From Albirhodobacter sp048262715 (lineage in GTDB: Bacteria; Pseudomonadota; Alphaproteobacteria; Rhodobacterales; Rhodobacteraceae), in the NCBI GenBank assembly GCA_048262715.1, contig JBLXEV010000010.1:1-64000 (forward strand): a stretch of DNA of 64,000 bases, written 5' to 3'. A program made the translations under genes and the position numbers. The notes beneath the pieces were generated by a model. The model ran no database searches. It was not told the origin of the DNA and worked only from the letters and a program-made list of their open reading frames with translations. Shown one piece after another: positions 24,155 through 32,300 of the stretch. The first letter of the stretch is position 1; every line of letters starts with the position of its first letter.

Positions 24155-25252
24155 ATGTCTGATCTGATTTGCCCGCAAGCTGGAATCATGGATATTGCGC
24201 TCTACGAGGGCGGTGCAGCGCATGTTGCGGGGCGCACGGATGCGGTAAAACTCTCCTCAAACGAGAATTACGCAGGCGCTTCCGACAAGGCGCGCGAGGC
24301 CTTCGCCCGCGCTGTGCATTCGATGAACCGCTACCCCAATACCGATCACGGCGCGCTGCGCACGGCCATCGGTGAGGTGCATAAAATCGACGCGGACCGG
24401 ATCATCTGCGGCGTCGGCTCGGATGAAATCATCCACTTCCTCGCGCAGGCTTACGTGGGGCAGGGGGATGAGGTTGTGTTCACCGAGCACGGCTTCCTGA
24501 TGTATAAAATCTCCACCATGGCGGCAGGCGGAACGCCGGTCTCCGTGAAAGAGCGTGACCGCGTCACCGATGTCGATGCGATCTTGAAGGCCTGCACCGC
24601 GCGCACCAAGCTCGTGTTCATTGCCAACCCGAATAACCCGACCGGCACGATGGTGCCTCTGTCCGAGCTGGAGCGTCTGGCCGAGGGCCTGCCGCCGCAG
24701 GCGATCCTCGTGATCGATGGGGCCTATGCTGAATATGTCGAGGGCTATGATGGCGGGGCAGAGCTTGCCACGCGGCTGCCCAATGTGTTCATGACGCGGA
24801 CTTTCTCGAAGATCTACGGCCTTGGCGGGCTGCGGGTTGGCTGGGGCTACGGGCCCAAAGCGATCATCGACGTGCTGAACCGGATCCGTGGGCCGTTCAA
24901 CCTCTCGACCGTTGCTTTGGAAACCGCCGAGGCTGCCGTGCGCGATCAGGATTACATTGATCGTTGCCGCGCAGATAATACGCGGCTTCGCGCGATCCTT
25001 GCCGAAGGCTTGGCCGAGCGCGGAGTGCCGTCGGATACCTCGACTGCGAATTTCGTCCTCGCGCGGTTCGCGTCGCCCGATGAGGCCGAGGCCTGCGACG
25101 AATATCTGAAGGCAGAAGGGCTGATCGTGCGCCGCGTGAGCAGCTATGGCCTGCCCAATTGCCTGCGGATCACGGTGGGGGATGAGCCATCGTGTCGCCG
25201 CGTTGCGCACGTCGTTGGCCAGTTCAAAAACCGTGGTAAGGCCCCGAAGTGA
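24155..25252 (+). CDS. hisC: Histidinol-phosphate / aromatic aminotransferase
   Basis: A 365-residue PLP-dependent class I/II aminotransferase. NPNNPTG is near residue 165, and the PLP-binding lysine is in TRTFSKIYGLGGLRVGWG near residue 217. The reading frame is open from 23864, but ATG 24155 follows GAAGGATGG and gives the right length. Its stop overlaps the start of tyrA (TGATG), so the enzyme may transaminate prephenate or phenylpyruvate-type keto acids as well as histidinol phosphate. Which reaction dominates cannot be settled from sequence. Confidence 0.92.
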   Translation: MSDLICPQAGIMDIALYEGGAAHVAGRTDAVKLSSNENYAGASDKAREAFARAVHSMNRYPNTDHGALRTAIGEVHKIDADRIICGVGSDEIIHFLAQAYVGQGDEVVFTEHGFLMYKISTMAAGGTPVSVKERDRVTDVDAILKACTARTKLVFIANPNNPTGTMVPLSELERLAEGLPPQAILVIDGAYAEYVEGYDGGAELATRLPNVFMTRTFSKIYGLGGLRVGWGYGPKAIIDVLNRIRGPFNLSTVALETAEAAVRDQDYIDRCRADNTRLRAILAEGLAERGVPSDTSTANFVLARFASPDEAEACDEYLKAEGLIVRRVSSYGLPNCLRITVGDEPSCRRVAHVVGQFKNRGKAPK

Positions 25253-26196
25253 TGCCGAAGGCCGATACACCCGTTTTTAATCGCGTCGCGCTCATCGGCT
25301 TGGGGTTGATTGCCTCCTCGATGGCCCATGCGATGCGCTGGAAGGGCCTCGCAGGCGAGATTACGGGCCATGCGCGCTCCGCCGAGACACGGGCGACGGC
25401 CATGGAAATCGGCTTGGTCGATCAGGTGTTCGAGACCGCCGCCGAGGCCGTTAAAGGCGCGGATCTGGTGGTGCTCTGTGTGCCGGTGGGCGTGATGGGG
25501 GCGATTGCCGCCGAGATTGCGCCGCATCTGGAAGTGGGCGCGATCCTCACCGATGTGGGCTCTGTCAAACAGGCAGTGATCTCAGAGGTCGCGCCTTATC
25601 TTCCTGAAAACGTGCAGTTTATTCCCAGTCACCCGCTGGCAGGCACCGAGCATTCCGGCCCGCGTTCGGGCTTTGCGACGCTGTTTGTGAACCGCTGGTG
25701 GATCTTGTGCCCCGTGGAGGGCACCGACGCGGCTGCCACCGCGAAGCTGCGGGCGCTCTATGAGGGCATGGGCGCGAATGTCGATGAGATGGACGCCGCG
25801 CATCATGATCTGGTTCTGGCCGTCACCTCGCATACGCCGCATCTGATCGCCTATACGATGGTCGGTGTGGCCGACCACGTGCGCCGTGTCTCGGAATCGG
25901 AAATCATCAAATATTCCGCCTCTGGCTTTCGCGATTTCACGCGGATTGCCGCGTCTGATCCCATCATGTGGCGCGATGTCTTCCTGACGAATAAGGACGC
26001 TACGCTGGATGTTCTCGGCCGCTTCGCGGAGGAGCTTTTTGTGCTCCAGCGCGCGATCCGCGTGGGCGATGGCGCGTTTTTGCAAGAGTATTTCACCCGC
26101 ACCCGTGCGATCCGGCGGTCGATCATTGAGGCGGGGCAAGACACCGCCGCGCCGAACTTCGGGCGCGGGACGGGGGATGCGGACCCCGACGCATGA
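25252..26196 (+). CDS. tyrA: Prephenate/arogenate dehydrogenase family protein
   Basis: A 314-residue NAD(P)-dependent dehydrogenase of tyrosine synthesis. The Rossmann motif is ALIGLGLIASS at about residues 15-25; TDVGSVK near 103 and SHPLAGTEHSGP near 125 are the family's catalytic region. ATG 25252 overlaps the hisC stop by one base; GTG 25249 is an alternative. Translation is probably coupled both to hisC and to the next gene, whose ATG overlaps the tyrA stop. Confidence 0.93.
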   Translation: MPKADTPVFNRVALIGLGLIASSMAHAMRWKGLAGEITGHARSAETRATAMEIGLVDQVFETAAEAVKGADLVVLCVPVGVMGAIAAEIAPHLEVGAILTDVGSVKQAVISEVAPYLPENVQFIPSHPLAGTEHSGPRSGFATLFVNRWWILCPVEGTDAAATAKLRALYEGMGANVDEMDAAHHDLVLAVTSHTPHLIAYTMVGVADHVRRVSESEIIKYSASGFRDFTRIAASDPIMWRDVFLTNKDATLDVLGRFAEELFVLQRAIRVGDGAFLQEYFTRTRAIRRSIIEAGQDTAAPNFGRGTGDADPDA

Positions 26197-27077
26197 TCAT
26201 CCTCACCCGCGCGCAGGCGCTGCGGCGCGCGCTGACGGTTTTGCTTTGCGGGGTCTGCGCGGGGGCTGTTTTGGCCGCGCCGCTCACAACATCGCCGCGC
26301 CCGCTGATGCGGCCGGAGCTGGCGTCACAAGCATCTCCTACTGAGGCTGCCCCGCAGGCGGACGCGGACACCCCGCCAGATCCGCAAGCGCAGGCCCGTT
26401 CTGCCTTGCTCGCCCAACAGATCAAGAGCGCGTCGGCCCTCGCGATTGCCCTCTCGCAGCGCCCGTTGGCGCGGCCTGACGGGTTGAAAACCGCGCTCTC
26501 GACGCCTGAGGCCCCCGTCGAGGTGCCGCCTGCTGCATCGATCCCCCAGCCGATTGAGCGCGGTCAGCTTTGCGGGATTGCAGGGCTTGAGGGCCGTCCG
26601 ATCGCGGATGTTCCTGCCAAATCCAGAGGCTGCGGATTGGAGGAGGGGGTGCAGGTGACGGCGGTATCCGGCATTCCGCTCTCCACCCCCGCGACGATTG
26701 ATTGCGTCACCGCGCAGGCATTGAAGACTTGGGTCGATACGGGGATTGTGCCGATCATCGGCACCACAGGCGGCGGCGTCAAACGGTTGGAAATCGCGGC
26801 GAGCTATGTCTGCCGACCGCGCAACAACCAAAAGGGGGCGAAAGTCTCCGAACACGGGCGCGGGCGGGCGGTTGATCTGTCGGGCATCACGTTGAAAGAT
26901 GGTCGGACGCTGACGGTGTTGCAAGATTGGAAGCGCAACGCGAAGATCATGACCGCGATCCACCGCGCGGCCTGCGGGACGTTTGGCACAGTGCTCGGCC
27001 CGAAATCTGACCGCTACCACCATGATCATTTCCACGTCGATACCGCGCGCTATCGCAGCGGGGCCTATTGCCGATAA
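26193..27077 (+). CDS. Extensin-like C-terminal domain protein, exported
   Basis: A 294-residue protein with an N-terminal signal-like segment (ALTVLLCGVCAGAVLAA, about residues 11-30), then a proline-rich linker with repeated RPL-x-RP motifs, and an extensin-like domain from about residue 120. The end of the domain (SEHGRGRAVDLSG and DHFHVD) matches the metal-binding pattern of DD-peptidase-like folds, so a role at the cell wall is plausible. Cysteines are conserved as for a periplasmic protein. Its ATG overlaps the tyrA stop (ATGA). Confidence 0.85.
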   Translation: MIILTRAQALRRALTVLLCGVCAGAVLAAPLTTSPRPLMRPELASQASPTEAAPQADADTPPDPQAQARSALLAQQIKSASALAIALSQRPLARPDGLKTALSTPEAPVEVPPAASIPQPIERGQLCGIAGLEGRPIADVPAKSRGCGLEEGVQVTAVSGIPLSTPATIDCVTAQALKTWVDTGIVPIIGTTGGGVKRLEIAASYVCRPRNNQKGAKVSEHGRGRAVDLSGITLKDGRTLTVLQDWKRNAKIMTAIHRAACGTFGTVLGPKSDRYHHDHFHVDTARYRSGAYCR

Positions 27078-27091
27078 CGGTGGTGGGGGCG

Positions 27092-27116
27092 GCGCGCGGT
27101 CAGTTGGGCCGCGCGC
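27092..27116. terminator. Hairpin between convergent genes
   Basis: GCGCGCGG (27092-27099) pairs with CCGCGCGC (27109-27116). It lies between the ends of the convergent extensin-like and DUF2125 genes. No T-run follows on either strand. Confidence 0.35.
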
Positions 27117-27135
27117 TGGATGTCTACTCCCAAAC

Positions 27136-28101
27136 TCACGGGAGGCGCGGCGCGGGGCCCAAGGGGAACAAGCCGGCCAGCACCGTCTGCCCGCGTGTAA
27201 ACGTGAGCGGCAGGGTGACACCGCCATCGCGGCTGCGGATCGCGCTCAGAACTTTCTCGATCAGCCGGATTTGATCGGCGGGCAGAACGGCACTCTCGCG
27301 CAGCGCGGCGGTGAAGCGGGCCGGATCTTCGATCTCGAGATCCAGCGGCCCGTCCAGATAGCCCGAGGAGAGCACCGAGAGCTGCCCCGAGGCGGTCATC
27401 CGCGCGCCGGACCATTCTGCTGTAAATGCCGTCAGATCAATCGCTTGCGGGCGCGGCAGCAGGCCTGTTTCCAGCACCGCCTTATCGAGGGCAACGGGCA
27501 GCGTGATATGGGCATCCCATGTCAGATCGGCGCGGGAGGCCGGGTCTGTCGAGGCGGTCGCGCCCGTCAGGGAGTTGATCGCGCCGCCGATCCGGTAGCG
27601 CGTGCCGCCCATCTGGGCTGCCGCTGCGCCCTCGGGCAGCGGGTCGAGTTGCAGCGCGAGGCGGGCTTGGTCTGCGCGGGCGGTGCCAATCTGCGGCGCG
27701 TCAAACACCGCGACGAGTTTTTCCAGCGGCAGCGAGGTATTGGCTTTGAAATCGACATTGGCGCGCATGTCTTTCGCATCAATCGCGATATCCTGCCCGT
27801 AAAGGGTCAGAACCTGCGGCGTGCCCGCCCAGACGATCAGCTTGGTGGGGGCCCATGCCATCGCCATGACTTCCGCCTGCGGCACCTGCCAGCGCCAGTT
27901 CGGGCCGCGCAATTCCGCCTGTGTGATCTCCAGATCAAACCGCGAGGGGAAGCCCTGCGCGTGCCAATCGGCCACGCTCACATGGCCCTGCGTTTGCGCC
28001 AGCCCTTGGGTGATCCCGTTGCGCAGCGCGGTGATCCCGAACCACCAATACCCGGCCCACACCCCTGCAAAGAGCAGCACTGCCGCAATCAATCGTTTCA
28101 T
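27136..28101 (-). CDS. DUF2125 family membrane-anchored periplasmic protein
   Basis: A 321-residue protein with a single N-terminal membrane segment (about residues 3-22, LIAAVLLFAGVWAGYWWFG) and a large periplasmic part. The WHAQGFPSRFDLEI segment and following beta-rich pattern are characteristic of DUF2125, a family largely confined to alphaproteobacteria and of unknown function. ATG 28101 places the membrane anchor directly at the N-terminus; the open frame 14 codons further up is less likely. It is convergent with the extensin-like gene and divergent from chaC, with 60 bases between starts. Confidence 0.82.
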   Translation of the reverse strand: MKRLIAAVLLFAGVWAGYWWFGITALRNGITQGLAQTQGHVSVADWHAQGFPSRFDLEITQAELRGPNWRWQVPQAEVMAMAWAPTKLIVWAGTPQVLTLYGQDIAIDAKDMRANVDFKANTSLPLEKLVAVFDAPQIGTARADQARLALQLDPLPEGAAAAQMGGTRYRIGGAINSLTGATASTDPASRADLTWDAHITLPVALDKAVLETGLLPRPQAIDLTAFTAEWSGARMTASGQLSVLSSGYLDGPLDLEIEDPARFTAALRESAVLPADQIRLIEKVLSAIRSRDGGVTLPLTFTRGQTVLAGLFPLGPAPRLP

Positions 28102-28161
28102 CACAAACCCTTCCCATCGCGCCATTCGCCCCTTAGGTGACATTTAGAGAGGAGTTGCGCA

Positions 28162-28695
28162 ATGTCTTCACCGCTTTGGATCTTCGGCTATGGCTCACTT
28201 CTGTGGGATCCGGGGTTTACCCCTGCCGAGCAATGCCGCGCGCGGCTGGAGGGCTGGCATCGCTCGTTCTCGATGCGCTCGATCCATTATCGCGGCACGG
28301 TGCAAGACCCCGGCTTGGTGCTGGCACTGGATCAGCGCGCGGGCGCCATCTGTGACGGGATTGCGATGCGGGTGGAGCAGGCGCAGGAGGATGAAGTGCT
28401 GGCCATGCTGCGCGCGCGCGAACTCATCTCCGACGCCTATCTGGAACGACGCCTAATCGTGCGCTGCGAGGATGGGCGGCAGATCGAGGTGGTGGCCTAT
28501 GTGATTGACCCGAACGGCCCGCAATATTGCGATCTCCCGCTGGAGGATCAGGCGCAGATCATCGCGCGCGCGCGCGGCGCGCGAGGGCCGAATGTCGCCT
28601 ATCTGCGCAATACGGAGGCGCATCTGCGGGGGATGGGGGTGCAGGATGCGGATCTGGCATGGCTCATTGCACGGGTTGGTGAAATCGGCGCTTAA
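28162..28695 (+). CDS. ChaC-like gamma-glutamylcyclotransferase
   Basis: A 177-residue cytoplasmic protein of the ChaC family, which splits glutathione into 5-oxoproline and Cys-Gly. The substrate-binding loop FGYGSLLWDPGF is at residues 8-19, and the catalytic glutamate is likely in RARELISDAYLERR near residue 92. A GAGAGGAG ribosome site precedes ATG 28162. It reads away from the DUF2125 gene. Confidence 0.88.
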   Translation: MSSPLWIFGYGSLLWDPGFTPAEQCRARLEGWHRSFSMRSIHYRGTVQDPGLVLALDQRAGAICDGIAMRVEQAQEDEVLAMLRARELISDAYLERRLIVRCEDGRQIEVVAYVIDPNGPQYCDLPLEDQAQIIARARGARGPNVAYLRNTEAHLRGMGVQDADLAWLIARVGEIGA

Positions 28696-28760
28696 AGGCT
28701 TGGCATTGCAGCACTTGCACGGCTAGTGTTTGGCAAACAGGCAACGCGCAGGGGCCCCTT

Positions 28761-29975
28761 ATGAAATCGCCCGCCAATGCGGCACGTCCGCAATTTTCTC
28801 AACCCGTCCGACAGATCACCCTGATGCTGGTGGCCGTCGGCCTTGTCGCGGCGGGCGGCACCATTGCTTATGCGCGGATCTTCCCGATTTTCATCGCGAA
28901 CCCGTGGCTGAATGGCTTGATCCTGCTGGTCTTTGCATCTGGCGTGCTGGCTTGCTTCTGGCAGGTGGTGCAACTGGTGAAAGGCGTGAGCTGGATTGAG
29001 AGCTTCGCCTCGGCTCGCCCAGGGCATGAGATCGGCCTCAAACATGCGCCGCAGATGCTGGCCCCGCTCGCGGCGCTGCTCTCAAACGGCGCGCAACGCC
29101 GCACGATCTCGACCTCCTCCTCGCGCTCGATCCTTGAATCCGTGGCCACACGGATCGACGAGGCCCGCGATATCACTCGCTATCTCGCGGCACTTTTGAT
29201 CTTCCTCGGGCTGTTGGGGACGTTTTACGGCCTCGCCACGACCGTCCCCGCTGTGGTGGATACGATCCGCGCTCTGGCCCCGAAAGAGGGCGAGAGCGCG
29301 ATGTCGGTGTTCGACAAGCTGATGACGGGCTTGGAGGCGCAATTGGGCGGCATGGGCACGGCGTTTTCGTCCTCGCTTTTGGGGCTGGCGGGCTCATTGG
29401 TCGTCGGGCTGTTGGAACTGTTCTCGACCCATGGCCAGAACCGTTTCTACCGTGAGTTGGAAGATTGGCTGTCCTCGATCACGCGGCTGTCCTTCACCGG
29501 AACCGATGGCGAAGGGGTCGATCAGGGCTCGGTGGTGGGTGTGCTTGATCACATGGCCGAGCAGATGGAAGTGCTGCAAAACATCTATATGCAATCCGAT
29601 ATCTCGCGCGCCCAGACGGATGAGCGGATGGCGCAGATGGTCGCCGCCGTAACCTCGCTGACGCAGCGGCTCGATGCGATGGCGCAATCCGAGCAGGGCG
29701 ATGCGACGGCGCTGACCAATGCGATGGGCAAAATCGCCGAGGGGCAGGAGCGTCTGGCGCAGGTGTTCGAGAGTAAACGCCTGATCGTGCCGGAGGATAG
29801 CGAGGCGCGCATGCGGTTGCGTTCGATCGACGTGCAGCTTTTGAAGCTGTTGGAAGAGGTCGCGGCGGGCCGGCAAGAAAGCATGGCGGAGATCCGTGGC
29901 GATATTGCCGCGCTGATCCGCGCGATCATGGCCCGGGAAAGCACCGCAGCCGCGCGCAATCGGCGCGAGGATTAA
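28761..29975 (+). CDS. MotA/TolQ/ExbB-type membrane protein with long cytoplasmic tail
   Basis: A 404-residue inner-membrane protein with four hydrophobic segments at about residues 18-40, 54-76, 135-165 and 190-218. The last two, with LGTFYGLATTVPAV and GGMGTAFSSSLLGLAGSL, match the proton-channel domain of the MotA/TolQ/ExbB family. The remaining 180 residues are polar and helical with coiled-coil character, unlike compact TolQ or ExbB. It is followed after three bases by a MotB-like gene, so the two should form a proton-motive-force driven stator complex. What it acts on is unknown. Confidence 0.82.
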   Translation: MKSPANAARPQFSQPVRQITLMLVAVGLVAAGGTIAYARIFPIFIANPWLNGLILLVFASGVLACFWQVVQLVKGVSWIESFASARPGHEIGLKHAPQMLAPLAALLSNGAQRRTISTSSSRSILESVATRIDEARDITRYLAALLIFLGLLGTFYGLATTVPAVVDTIRALAPKEGESAMSVFDKLMTGLEAQLGGMGTAFSSSLLGLAGSLVVGLLELFSTHGQNRFYRELEDWLSSITRLSFTGTDGEGVDQGSVVGVLDHMAEQMEVLQNIYMQSDISRAQTDERMAQMVAAVTSLTQRLDAMAQSEQGDATALTNAMGKIAEGQERLAQVFESKRLIVPEDSEARMRLRSIDVQLLKLLEEVAAGRQESMAEIRGDIAALIRAIMARESTAAARNRRED

Positions 29976-29978
29976 GCC

Positions 29979-31331
29979 ATGGCCTTGGCGCGACGCGGAT
30001 CTGGTCAGCGGTTCTCGGCAAATATTTGGCCGGGATTTGTGGATGCGATGACGGCGCTATTGCTGGTGCTGATGTTCGTGCTGACGATTTTCATGGTCGT
30101 GCAATCGGTGCTGCGCGAGACGATCACCACGCAGGATGCGGAACTCTCCTCGCTGTCGGCGCAGATTTCCGGTCTGGCCGATGCGCTCGCGTTGGAGCAA
30201 ACCAAGGTCGGTGATCTGCAATCCGCGCTGGATCAATCGCAGCAGGCGCGCGAGGCGCAATCGCAGCTCGTCGCCTCATTGACCTCGCAGATTGCCGCGC
30301 AGGCTGCGGCCTTGGGCCGCGCGAATGATCAGATCTCAGATTTCGAGGCGCGTTTGGCGGCGCTGGTGAACCAGAAAGAGGCGAGCGACGAGGAGATCGC
30401 GGCGCTGCGCGAGAAGCTTCTCTCCTCGGAGGATGAGGTCAAGGCGATGACCTTGGCACTTGAGCAGGCGCGGCAAGATGCCGAGGATACGCTGACCTTG
30501 CTGGCGGCCGCCGAGGCCGCGAAGAAGGATCTCGCCGCCGCCTCGCAGACGAATTTGACCGAAGCCGAAAAACAGGCGGCGCTCTTGGCGCTGGCCAATT
30601 CGGAGCTTTCAAAGCAACAGGCGGCCTCTGCCGAGGCGGCGAAAAAGGTGGCGCTGCTCAATGAGCAGGTCGCGGCGCTGCGCGGGCAATTGGCCTCGCT
30701 GCAAGCGGTGCTGGATGCGGCGGCGGACCGTGACGAGAAGGCGAAGGTGCAGGTCGACGCGCTTGGCACACAGTTGAATGCCGCCCTCGCGCAGGTAGCG
30801 GCAGAACAGCGCAAGCGCGCGCAATTGGAAGAGGCGGAAAAGCTGCGCGCGCAGGCCGAAGCCAAGGATCTGGAAAAATACCGCTCCGAGTTCTTCGGGC
30901 GTCTCTCGCAGCTTCTGGCGGGACGTGAAGGGGTGCGGGTCGTTGGCGATCGCTTCGTGTTCTCCTCCGAGGTCCTGTTCGATCCGGGCCGTGCGACACT
31001 GGCGCCGGAGGGCAAGGCGCAGATTGCGTCCGTTGTGCAGATCCTCAATGATGTCGCTGGGGAGATCCCGCCGAGCCTCGATTGGATCATCCGCGTCGAC
31101 GGCCATACCGATGATGTACCGCTCTCGGGCTTGGGGGAGTATGCCGATAACTGGGAGCTGTCGCAGGCCCGCGCGCTCTCCGTAGTGCGCTATATGATGA
31201 ACGATCTCGGGATGGATCCGCGGCGCTTGGCCCCTACGGGCTTTGGCGAATACCGCCCCGTGGTGGGCGGCACCAGCCCCGAGGCGCGCGCGCAAAACCG
31301 CCGGATCGAACTCAAGTTGACCGAGAGATAA
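29979..31331 (+). CDS. MotB-like coiled-coil OmpA-domain protein
   Basis: A 450-residue protein with one N-terminal membrane segment (about 22-42) holding Asp22 in FVDAMTALLL, the position of the proton-carrying aspartate in MotB. A long alanine/glutamate-rich coiled coil fills about residues 50-300. A C-terminal OmpA-like peptidoglycan-binding domain (about 320-448) carries VDGHTDDVPL and NRRIELKL. It should anchor the partner channel to the cell wall through a long periplasmic spacer. Position and spacing show an operon with the preceding gene. Confidence 0.85.
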   Translation: MALARRGSGQRFSANIWPGFVDAMTALLLVLMFVLTIFMVVQSVLRETITTQDAELSSLSAQISGLADALALEQTKVGDLQSALDQSQQAREAQSQLVASLTSQIAAQAAALGRANDQISDFEARLAALVNQKEASDEEIAALREKLLSSEDEVKAMTLALEQARQDAEDTLTLLAAAEAAKKDLAAASQTNLTEAEKQAALLALANSELSKQQAASAEAAKKVALLNEQVAALRGQLASLQAVLDAAADRDEKAKVQVDALGTQLNAALAQVAAEQRKRAQLEEAEKLRAQAEAKDLEKYRSEFFGRLSQLLAGREGVRVVGDRFVFSSEVLFDPGRATLAPEGKAQIASVVQILNDVAGEIPPSLDWIIRVDGHTDDVPLSGLGEYADNWELSQARALSVVRYMMNDLGMDPRRLAPTGFGEYRPVVGGTSPEARAQNRRIELKLTER

Positions 31332-31346
31332 GCTTTGAAAGCCGCG

Positions 31347-32300
31347 CTACTGTGCGGTCTGCCGGATCATTTTACGGCTCAGCTCTTTTCCGCTGCGCTG
31401 CAAGATCACCGTTCCGGTATAGTCGCCGCGCGCGAGCCCGCCTTTGCCGAGCTTCTTGCCGAAATACCGCAGCCCGAGCGCCTGCCGCTTCTCGATAGGT
31501 CCGGTTTTCGAGAGGTGTAACCCGTCCGGCCCCTCTATCTCGAAGCGCATCTCGTCGCCCGCCCGCAGACCCCACCCATAGGCCCAAAGGACCAGTTGCG
31601 GCGCGGCGAGGGGCAGGGGGGCTGGGTCCAGCCCGTCCTTGACGTCATCGTAGTGGGGTAGATCTACCGCAAAGCCGATCTCGATCAGCCCTGCCGGAAG
31701 ATAGGGGATGGGATCTAGCCAAAGGCCCTGCGTTGGCGCGGGATCACAGGTCGCCCTGCTCTCAGGGCGGAACGGATCAATGTCGATCCCATTGTGCCAG
31801 ACTGTGAGATGGGCATGCGGGAATTGCGTGCGGCCCGAGAGGCCGACCAGCCCGAGAGCGGTGCCCATCGCCACGCGATCCCCACGTGTCACCTGCACCG
31901 AGCCTTTGCGCATGTGGCAATATTGGGTCTGCCAGCCGCCTCCGTGATCAATTCGCACGCCGTTGCCGCAGTCTTTCCCGCCGAGATCCACGCCCGTGAC
32001 ATAGGCCTTATCCTCAACGCCGTCGCGCACGCCGATGACCGTTCCGGGGGCGGAAGCAACCACCCGCACCCCCGCCCGCATCGCCTTGAGGGAAGGCAGG
32101 GCGAAATCTGTGCCGCGGTGGCCGTCATAGGCGAGGTCGCCGCAGGCGAAATCCCGCACGCCGTCGGTTAGATCACTGTCTCGATACTGTTGGATATAGC
32201 AGGTCTCGTTCAGGGTGCAGTCCACTGGCAGACCAATCTTGATATCACGCGCGGCGGCCGGAAGGGCCGCCGCGATGAAGATCAGGGGTGTCAGCCGCAT
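31347..32300 (-). CDS. M23-family metallopeptidase, exported
   Basis: A 317-residue protein with a signal peptide (cut near residue 17, PAAA) and a central LytM domain at about residues 55-180. Zinc-site motifs are GHRGTDFA and PHAHLTVW, both intact, so it may be an active peptidoglycan endopeptidase. Disulphide-type cysteines (CTLNETC) follow the signal. The start overlaps the stop of clpA by one base (TAATG), so translation is probably coupled. Its last 100 residues are a beta-rich domain I do not recognise. Confidence 0.88.
   Translation of the reverse strand: MRLTPLIFIAAALPAAARDIKIGLPVDCTLNETCYIQQYRDSDLTDGVRDFACGDLAYDGHRGTDFALPSLKAMRAGVRVVASAPGTVIGVRDGVEDKAYVTGVDLGGKDCGNGVRIDHGGGWQTQYCHMRKGSVQVTRGDRVAMGTALGLVGLSGRTQFPHAHLTVWHNGIDIDPFRPESRATCDPAPTQGLWLDPIPYLPAGLIEIGFAVDLPHYDDVKDGLDPAPLPLAAPQLVLWAYGWGLRAGDEMRFEIEGPDGLHLSKTGPIEKRQALGLRYFGKKLGKGGLARGDYTGTVILQRSGKELSRKMIRQTAQ

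Noticed and set aside
28761..31331. Zorya defence system
   Set aside because: Only a ZorA/ZorB-like pair is present. No helicase or nuclease gene is nearby, and the neighbours are housekeeping.
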